From Microcyclospora pomicola (taxonomy: Eukaryota > Ascomycota > Dothideomycetes > Capnodiales): 64,000 bases of DNA. The translations under genes and the position numbers were made by a program. Of this stretch, positions 55,991-64,000 are shown piece after piece. The notes beneath the pieces were generated by a model. That model saw only the letters and a program-made list of their open reading frames with translations, did no database searches and was not told where the DNA came from. The stretch spans positions 806,001-870,000 of the forward strand of contig NHNY01000006.1 in assembly GCA_002786065.1 (NCBI GenBank), given 5' to 3'. Each line of letters begins with the position of its first letter. The first letter of the stretch is position 1.

Positions 55991-57951
55991 ATAGCCATAC
56001 TTATCATCACTTTCTCCAGCTGTGGCAAGTCTTTGGCGGGTATCCTTTTCTGGTCGCCTCAGCCCTGCGACACGTATGGTTCTGGCACCATACAGATTAG
56101 TCTTCGGAGTATAATCACTTTCGGTAAGCCTTTCTGATGCCTCAGCTATCAAAGTTGAGGCCCTCCGTGGACTACTATATATGTGTAGTCTGCGGTCGAT
56201 CTATAAAGGTTTACTGCATACCTAACATCGAACTCAATGTTGTGTCAGTAAACAGCCAACCACTCCTTATAAAAGCTGAGTATGAGTGCCTCTCATCCCT
56301 ACATCATGGAAAGCGTGGCATTCATCTAGCAACGATGTTTGTACATCTGAATCCGCCTTGTGCGTTCTTATTACAACGTCTCATAAGCCAAATCAGAGCT
56401 AGAACTATCTTACTTCAGATCTGGAGTCACGACGTCGAGCTCGAGTAGTCCTAAACATTTATGTACATAGCACAACATGTTGCAATAGTTGATATCCAAT
56501 TCCATTGTGATCGATCAAGATGTCTGCACCATTAAAGATACCTTAGGTTCGCTGGAATAGGGCAATGCCGCGATCGCTTCATGAGGTGAGCAAGCAGTAT
56601 TGACGTTAGTATGCTTAAGTAAGGCATAGCTACAGGATCGGTCGGAAGCTGAGCTCGTGCCAGCGATCATGACGCCTGTCTTAACGCCACGTTCAACGAC
56701 AACGCCCAGCACTGTATGTACTCCACAAGGAGAAACTTTTCCTGGAATGTCATTGAGGCGTTTCGTGGAGCGTGGCTTCCGAACGCCAGCGCCGCCAAGA
56801 CGGTAACTGGCGTTCCGCGGAGCTGGATGCCACGCTCGGCAGCCACCAATGCGATCGCCGCCATCTAGGCTCAGTAGCTGCTACAAAGCTTATTATCACG
56901 TCTCTCCGACCTTGCTATGAACTAGAAGAACACCAAGGCTTGGAAGTAGTTCCATGACGCATTATCACCCAGCAGGACCTTTGCAGAAGCTTTGAGACAT
57001 GGTCTGAATGTACGCTTCTGATGGAGAAGACATGACACGCCGCGGCATTGCTTGTCGTGAGTCTCGGTTGGACCGGTCACTCGCTCATCCTATGTTCCTG
57101 CCAAGCGACGAGAGGACTTCAATCTTCGCCTTGCCACTTTGCGGTGCGCGCTTCAGAGATACGTTGATGAGCCGTGAGCTTGCGAAGGATCTCAGATGTT
57201 CGATCAACGATATTCTTGCCAATTCGTTCGCCGCCGGCCAGCAATTGAGATTTTCGACCCCTCTCGAGCATCTCCAAGCTTTTTGATGCATAGTCCGTGA
57301 ATCTGGCCCAGCAGGATCCTGAAGCAGGGCAGCGGCATACAATGTTTGTGAGAAGGTCAGCCTTATGACGTCTCGGAGCGTAATGTTCAGTAATACGTTA
57401 CCCTGGAGTCGAAAGAGGCATCCAGTGACTCAAGCCATATTGACATCTGATCCCTTTAGACCAGGCGCTCCGCTCCACTCGCGCTCAACTTCTGCCGGGA
57501 GCTAGGTTCCAATCCATCACATTCTTCCGATCGAGATCTGCTTTCAAGCTCACGGCGGGTAAGAGCCAATCGAGTTTCATGAGCTCCTCACGCTCCTCAA
57601 GCGCTGTCCCAGACCGCACACAAATGGCAGCATGAGTTCCGCGGAGGGTAAATCTTGGCGCTCAAATGGCTAGCATATACCTGACATCTCTGCTTGGCAG
57701 GTACACTACCAACAACGCGGCTCAAACAATCGTTTCGCTAGGTACCGCGGACTATGGATCTTGGCATGCCGAGTGACATCGCATATGATGCATCTGGAGC
57801 AAATCACCAAGTGCAAGCCAAGCTGATTCCGCCTATATTAACTGACCACCCGTCCCATCTTCAAGCCTCTTATTCTCCAACATACCTCGTCTCAATCTCC
57901 TAACACACCTACAATCTCAAAACCAACACTTCCATCCAACCCACCGCCATT
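55991..57951. other. Gene-poor interval before the GPI-protein gene
   Basis: No intact gene was recognised. Several frames of 60-110 codons on both strands lack domain-like content. The last 100 bases before 57952 are C/A-rich leader. Confidence 0.45.
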
Positions 57952-58485
57952 ATGCAATTGAAGAACCTTCTCGTCCTTGGTGCGGCCGTCATGGTCTACG
58001 CAGACCAGGACTGCAGTGATGACAGCGATAACGATGACTGCACCAGCGTCATCGCAACCACCACCACCGACTCCAACGGAATTGCGATCACCTCTTACTC
58101 CACCGTGACTGATACTGGCCTCAGCACCACTCTTGTGCCAGTCCTGACCCAATCCGTCGACACCACCACCGACGTCGACACCTCTACCTACGTCAGTGAA
58201 CTCTCGGAGACTACCAACCTTTACTCCAGCGCCACCACTACCGAATACGCCACCTCCACCTCGGTGAACCTTCAGTCCGGATACGCCTACACCACTGACG
58301 ACAGCGGAAACACCATTGCCACCTACACCGGCACTGACACCAACTCGAAGTCCGTCTACACCGTCACCAGCACCACCACCAGCACCAGCGCCACCGCTAC
58401 CCCAACCACTGGCGGCGCTGCTGCCACCGCCGCACCTTTCTTCGGTGCTGCCGCCATTGCTGGTCTTGCCGCCTTCGCCTTGTAA
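57952..58485 (+). CDS. Secreted Ser/Thr-rich GPI-anchored cell-wall protein
   Basis: This single exon encodes 177 residues. The signal peptide is MQLKNLLVLGAAVMVYA, followed by a short acidic segment with two cysteines (DQDCSDDSDNDDCTS). Residues 30-140 are about half Ser/Thr with repeated TTTT and STST clusters, suited to dense O-mannosylation. The end (GGAAATAAPFFGAAAIAGLA, then AFAL) has the small-residue omega site and hydrophobic tail of a GPI signal. No catalytic domain is visible. It is probably a structural or adhesin-like wall glycoprotein. A pyrimidine-rich leader and a C-ending codon bias suggest good expression. Confidence 0.85.
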   Translation: MQLKNLLVLGAAVMVYADQDCSDDSDNDDCTSVIATTTTDSNGIAITSYSTVTDTGLSTTLVPVLTQSVDTTTDVDTSTYVSELSETTNLYSSATTTEYATSTSVNLQSGYAYTTDDSGNTIATYTGTDTNSKSVYTVTSTTTSTSATATPTTGGAAATAAPFFGAAAIAGLAAFAL

Positions 58486-59887
58486 ATGGGGCCCGAATGA
58501 ATTGTGACATTCATCCCATGGACGACAAACTCCGAAAAGCTTGAGCATGATTTGATTGAAGGCAAATGTTTGACTGCATAGAATTTGGAAAAGCGGGTTC
58601 TATACCTCCATATAATAATCACTGTATCATGATGCTATCCCTCAACCTTGAATTCTCTCACATCACGCTTCTCCCTTTGTCAGCGTTCTAACAGCTTATG
58701 ATGCCATAGTTGTCATCGACGAGTGTTTGTCTAGCTTGTTGTTGTCCGTCCACCTCAATCCCAAACATCAGGTACGTTGCCGACGGTACTCTGGGGAAGC
58801 CGCTCGCCAAGACTCGAGACTGACGGAATGTGCCTTCTGATTCGCTGGAAAAGTAACATTGGGTCGCGACGGGCGTTCCTGGCGCTTCCGGCACAACGCT
58901 ACTGTTGGTCAGGGCGAAAGTTGGCGCGGCTCGAATTATACACAAGTACATATGCGGTATTTAATGTTAGGTAAGTACCTCGTTATATGCTGCTTGCCAC
59001 CAGATCCCGATCACATAGTTCTGCTGACCATTGACTGTTTGCGGTGCTAATGATCATGATATTGAAGTTCGGGCCGATGTGATCTCTGGCTGTCGTTGCT
59101 CATAGGTAGTTTTAGCGCTTGCGGACTTTCTGTCATGGGCGTCAATCGCTATTGTACGTCATTCGAGATACAGTGTACCACAAGCCCCTTTCATGATATA
59201 ACATTTTTCCTTCCCGTTACCAAAGCGATGGCATCGTGAGAGAACCAGATGTATGTTTAGCAAAGAAGTAGACCAGAGAGTGGCATTATTGTCATATGAA
59301 GGGCAGGTCCAGATACGACGAGACCATCGGAACATCAAGTTCACGTGATATGCTCAGGGACCGAGGAATCGAGTCTAGTCAAAGAAGCAATCTCAAATCT
59401 TCTGTTCACTCTATACGATACATCTTGGACATACCGAGGGTCTCATACCTGTGTTCGTGAAACAGACTCATTCAAGCTGTCATACACTACTCTCGAAGGA
59501 CGAGAAGCAATATGCGATCAGATCTGCTGCAGACCAGCATATCCAGCGAGCCTTCACTACCACCGACAAACAGCTTTAAGCTTCGGTGACATTCGCATTC
59601 CTGAAACCTAGACTTCCCGCGGTACTCGCGCCGCCGAGTTCGTCTAGTGTCGTAACTGAAATCCTTCACCGCGGAACGATGACAAGCATAATAATAGGAG
59701 GACGTCCCGGAGGCTTAGATGACGTTGGGGAGTTGCTTCCGCGGAGCACAGCAGCGTCGACTCACGTTGCGGGCGATGACCAATGTCGACGCTCAGACCT
59801 CCGCGCTCTGCTTGGGACATACGTACAGACTTTTGTTGATGGTTGTGTCAAAATCACGTCCACTCTACGCGTGAAGGTCCTGGGTTC
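58486..59887. other. Intergenic between GPI-protein and DUF3405 genes
   Basis: A minus-strand frame at 58688-58951 (87 codons) has mixed protein-like composition but no family I recognise. Otherwise nothing is visible. Confidence 0.4.
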
Positions 59888-61909
59888 ATGATGCCCGACC
59901 ATGACGACGGTTCTCTACAACCCTTCATCGGAGACGCGGCCTTCGACGAGCAATACTCTCGACACTCCCCCAAAGCATGGCGGGACATCTGGCCACTCTC
60001 CTTTCCTGGTCATAGCAGTAGCCGACGCAGAGATCCTCAATGGCAAGACACCGGCCTCTTCTCGCGCTTCCCAGCTCTCCGGCTTAATCAGCGCCGCCGC
60101 AATATCCTCGTTGGCTCGGTCCTCCTGATACTCATAGTCGTGCCTTTTCTGATCCGCGCATCATGGCACGCAGCGCGTCATTCTATCCCTCCTCGATTTT
60201 ACTGCTCAACATGGGGATCCGCGACGCCCATTCCACACAGCATATGGCCGCAGGTATATGCCCGATACCGATACTGGGCGCAGTATGATCAAAAGCCTGG
60301 CCTCCAATTAGTCCCGGAACAGCGGACTGCTCCGGTCAATGAAGAGATAAGGATGCGCAGCCCTGCAGAGCTATCGTTGCGCGAGCAGTCCCAGTCAGAA
60401 GGAAGAGCCGAGAGGCATGCTCGGACGAGAAGGTGGAAGAAACCCGAGGACGTCAAGGTGGTCGCTATGATATTCTGTAAGGTCATTCGGATACATGTAA
60501 CCAAGATTGACAAAGTTGGGCTAATTAATGGGCAGTTGGTCGAACACACCAAGTCGATCTACTGGATTGTTATCTGTACGAGAACATGGTGCACCAGGTT
60601 CGTGTCTTTGAAGATCATATAAGTGTTGTGACACGACGCTGATTGTGTAGGGAGGTTACCTGGACGAGGTCCATTTTATCGAACATACAACCAGTGCCGC
60701 TGACCTCGATTGGCTGCACAACCTTGTCAATGCCACGCCTGGTTACAAAGCCCTTCAAGTCGCCCCTCACTGCCGAGAACACCCACACCAAGAAGATTGC
60801 AGATACGAAAGAATCTGGGAGCATTTTGCAACGGATGATGACACAATCTACATCAAGATTGATGATGACATAGTATGCGCCCATTCCGCACAGATACCAC
60901 GTCCTTCGCAGCTGACTCTGACCTTCAGGTTTACATACACGAGGAAACGATTCCGCGCCTTGTTGAACGCCGCATCCACTTCGCCCAGCCATTCGCCATC
61001 AGTGCAAACATAGTCAACAGCCCCTTGACTGCCTGGATGCACTATCGGCTTGGCGCTATCCATCCATACCTCCCGGAACCAGTTCCAGTTCAACGAGACT
61101 CCGGTAACCGTCCCACTTGGCGAGCGTCCGAACTACCTGTCCACCCATTGGATGCCAACTACCGAAATCTGGCATTCGGACCCACCAAAGACAACAGCGT
61201 CCTCAACAGCGCCATCAAAGACGAGAAGACACTCCGGAAGTTGTTTGCAAATGTCCCATTTCCCGGTCACCGATGGCTACCTTTGACCCAAAATACCACG
61301 AGTCTGCTTTACACTCCGATGAGTAGGATCAGTCCCGACCCGTGGGGCAATGGTGTACACCTTTGGGCCACCGCTGCACAACAACATTACTCTCTCCTAC
61401 AGAATCTGGAGGAGGACGCGATGCATCGCTATTACATGGCTTCTCTGCCACCACATGGTGACGGGCTATTCAACCCGCAGTACACGCGGTACAACCTGAA
61501 TTTCATCGCGGTCTGGGGTAAGGACATTGTGGAAGGCGCCCGTGTCCGAGAAGAGATGCGGATGAATCCCGAAGGCGTGGAGACTCCCACCCTCGTTAGC
61601 AACATGCACGACGACGAGAAGAACATCACGGTCGACATGCCTCGTGCCCTCGGACGGCCGATGGTCATTGACGTCCAGGCTGTCGTGGCGCACATGCATT
61701 TCCACGACCAGGAGGATAACATCCAGATGACGGATCTGCTCGACCGGTGGCGCGCCTACGTCAATGAGAAGGTCTGCCCGGCGACTCGGCAGAAAAAGGT
61801 CCCGGGTCAGGAGGATGGGCTCGGCTACAACAGCACCAACGGAGGCGCGGGCTGGTATCAATGTCCGTGGATAGACGTCGACGACGACAAGAGGAAGTGG
61901 AGCGGGTGA
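59888..61909 (+). CDS. DUF3405 family type II membrane protein, predicted glycosyltransferase-like
   Basis: Four exons (59888-60476, 60536-60597, 60651-60872, 60929-61909) give 617 residues. A 72-90 hydrophobic helix after an Arg-rich stretch (NQRRRNILVGSVLLILIVVP) marks a type II Golgi-style anchor. The family blocks follow: VVAMIFFGRTHQVDLLDCYL, GGYLDEVHFIEHTT, YERIWEHFATDDDTIYIKI, then DDDI (D288-D290), which looks like a DxD metal site. The C-terminal half holds PLTAWMHYRLGAIHPYLPEP and the conserved DLLDRW region. DUF3405 is a fungal family, likely a GT-A-type sugar transferase by its DxD and topology, but its reaction is unknown to me. Intron 2 has a GTTCGT donor. The second ATG (59891) has the better context. 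Confidence 0.88.
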
Positions 61910-62477
61910 GGGAGCGATTTTGTAAATATATGCATATGCCTAATGATGAGTCTCCACTCGGCATGCGACTGAGGAGTTCTGTCGCAGTCGTTTCTGGGAG
62001 AGCTACAGCGTTGCTTCGCGAAACATAGACAGCGATTAATGACGGTTTCATTTACATGTTAGATTTGTTTTAGTATAGCACGAATACCATCCAACGCGAC
62101 TGAGAACCAGACATTCTGTTTATTGTATAGGGTCATTCACGCGCCTTTGGTCGCGACACAAGTAGTCACAAGCTGTCCTGGGTTGAACAGAGGCGGTATT
62201 CGGGGTTTGCTTTGAGTTGCGTGGAACGCTTACAACCTCTAGGTGGTTGACCACAGTCAAAGAGCGACAACGTATCAGAGCTGCAACACGATCACATTAT
62301 GGTTGTCTCGAATCGCTACCTTATTATACATGAAGGGTGACTCAGATGTAGAATGGATGACGTCGAATTCGAGGTCTCCCCCAAACTTTCACATGCAAAC
62401 ACCCCATCCATTATTTCTAAACTTTCATTCATGACACCTGCGATTGACCGGCATCAAATGTCCTCGTACGTGTAACG
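61910..62477. other. Intergenic between DUF3405 and MFS genes
   Basis: A 12-nt match to 5S rRNA (GCGACTGAGAAC, 62096-62107) sits here and may be a relic or chance. No gene was recognised. Confidence 0.45.
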
Positions 62478-64000
62478 ATGGTCTCGACATCCGTGGCCAA
62501 GTTGCTCAACACTCTGCAGATCCGCGCGGACGACACCCACCGTCCCGCCGGCCTGTCATGGCGCACCAACACCTACTTCATCCTCGCCACCGTGGCTATA
62601 GGTCTCTTCACCGATCTCTTCCTGTACGGCCTCGTGGTTCCGATCCTGCCGTTCATGCTCCGGGATCGTGTGGATATTCCCGATAATCAGCTGCAAGCTC
62701 ATGTCTCGGGGCTTCTGGCCGCCTACGCTGGTGCTACGGTCATCTGCGCGCCGGTTGCTGGAGTCATCTCGGACAGGTTGCAGTCGCGGCAGGCACCGTT
62801 TCTGCTTGGCTTACTGGCTTTGTTCGCGGGCACATTACTGCTGCTCGTGGGGCAGTCTGTCTTGGTCTTGGTCCTGGCGCGCATACTCCAAGGCATGTCG
62901 GCAGCAATCGTATGGTCCTTAGGCTTGGCCCTCTGCCTTGAGACAGTTGGGCCTGAAAATCTCGGCAAGACAATAGGGTCGGTGAGTAACAAAACTTCAA
63001 GAACAATCTAGACTTCTGCTCTTGCTCAAGTGCTCACAAACTTCTCTAGATGTTCTCTTTCATCTCGACAGGAACACTCGTGTCTCCTTTACTCGGAGGC
63101 GTCTTGTACGACAAAACTGGTTATGCTGGAGTCTTCGGGCTTGGCTTCGCGTTCTTGGGCGTTGACTTCGTGATGCGTTTGCTTGTCATCGAGAAGAAGG
63201 TGGCGAAGCTTTACGAGCCAGCGGATGATTCTGCTGATGATGGTGTGAGCGACTCCAACCGGGGACATGATGGCGCACACGACGAGGAAACTCAGCAGTC
63301 AGGACATGGTGATACCGAAGAATCGCCACTACTCGGGAACAGAGATCAGAAAGACGGACAAGACGACTACAAACTCGCCGAAAAGCAGCCGCGACTGTTC
63401 CATGCGGTACCCATCCTGCCCTGCTTGGCGAACGCGAGGCTGTTAACCGCGTTACTCATCGCCTTCGTCCAGGCCACCTTGCTTGGCAGCTTCGATGCCA
63501 CGATCCCGACCATTGCAGAGTCATACTTTCACTTCGCCTCACTCGAGTCTGGCATACTCTTCTTGCCACTAGGGGCTTTCGATGTGATCTTGGGCCCACT
63601 TTTCGGCTACTTCGTCGATCGCTTCGGCACTAAGCCGGTCGCCGTCCTTTCGTATGCTTATCTCGTCCCCGTGCTCATTCTGCTGCGTATTCCACAGGCG
63701 GTTCCGACCGACAGCGACCCGAAGAGCCAGGTCCTGATCTATAGCGCTCTACTGGTGTTGTCTGGGATTGGGCTTGCTGGCATCGGAGCGCCGTCGATTG
63801 TGGAGGCTGGCCTTATTGTCCGCAACTACCACGAAGCGAATCCCGAGTTCTTCGGAGAGGTAGGACCCTACGCTCAGCTGTATGCTCTGAACTCGATGGT
63901 CTTCTCGGCTGGCCTAGTTCTGGGCCCGGAGATTGGCTTCTTGAAAGAACTCATTGGGTACGGTAATATGAATGCCGTACTTGCTGGCATGTGTGCGGTC
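62478..64000 (+). CDS. MFS drug/amine transporter, DHA1 type, partial at window edge
   Basis: Two exons (62478-62981 and 63050 onward; 68-bp intron with GTGAGT donor and TAG acceptor) are seen, and the frame is open at the right edge. The visible part is 485 residues. Exon 1 has the N-domain: TM1 (TDLFLYGLVVPILPFMLRD), motif A loop GVISDRLQSRQAP, and TM4-TM5 region VLVLARILQGMSAAIVWSLG. A long acidic hydrophilic loop (DDSADDGVSDS onward) separates the two halves, and the second half has FDATIPTIAESYF and GPLFGYFVDRFGTKP, a motif A repeat. This is the layout of vesicular-monoamine-transporter-like multidrug efflux proteins. It should be at the plasma membrane, and its substrate is unknown. Confidence 0.9.

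Noticed and set aside
57892-58548. 218-codon Gly-rich minus-strand frame
   Set aside because: Antisense of the Ser/Thr-rich GPI protein; Gly and Val come from the complement of ACC and CAC codons.

Overview
The window comes from the nuclear genome of a filamentous ascomycete (Pezizomycotina). The evidence is short spliceosomal introns (mostly 50-90 bp) with GTRNGY-like donors and CTRAY branch points, dispersed single 5S rRNA genes, a NirA/NIT4-type nitrate regulator, a Dicer-like 1 protein and rhodopsin-type 7-TM proteins. A Dothideomycete is my best guess, from the general gene style only. I resolve 27 protein-coding loci, two 5S rRNA genes, two decayed transporter-like relics and one 141-base run of N.

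Positions 1-16,000 hold a GT8-like glycosyltransferase, a polyglutamine bZIP factor, the nitrate regulator nirA (four exons), an APC-type permease with a stop codon at a usually conserved Trp, a rhodopsin-like membrane protein, an SDR oxidoreductase, an unknown basic protein and a DUF866 zinc protein. About 16-18.4 kb is a gene-poor stretch with a possible MFS relic.

Positions 18.4-44.6 kb form a dense housekeeping block: Ras, GMF/cofilin family, a MoCF-domain protein, Tma46, Ost4, a large AT-hook/zinc-finger protein, ribosomal protein L26, TSC1 (hamartin), Dicer-like 1, Tap42, a BTB protein interrupted by one UGA, and a U1A/U2B''-type RRM protein that needs a 7-nt microexon. Most genes are paired divergently or convergently with 270-1100 bp between them. 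Ras, TSC1 and Tap42 act in growth and TOR signalling, and NirA in nitrogen response. I read their proximity as coincidence unless synteny shows otherwise.

Positions 44.6-64 kb are sparser and accessory in style. They hold two near-identical 5S genes, a 54-residue secreted peptide whose stop overlaps the start of a receptor-like ORF lacking TM1-2, a proline iminopeptidase, an APH-fold kinase, a decayed MFS (TRI12-like) gene, a GPI-anchored Ser/Thr-rich wall protein, a DUF3405 type II membrane protein and an MFS transporter running off the right edge.

I found no CRISPR array, intact transposon, tRNA gene or biosynthetic cluster. The most unusual observations are the 7-nt microexon, the two host genes interrupted by a single in-frame stop, and the secreted-peptide/receptor-remnant overlap. 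All splice structures were inferred by eye from frame closure and splice signals, without transcripts.
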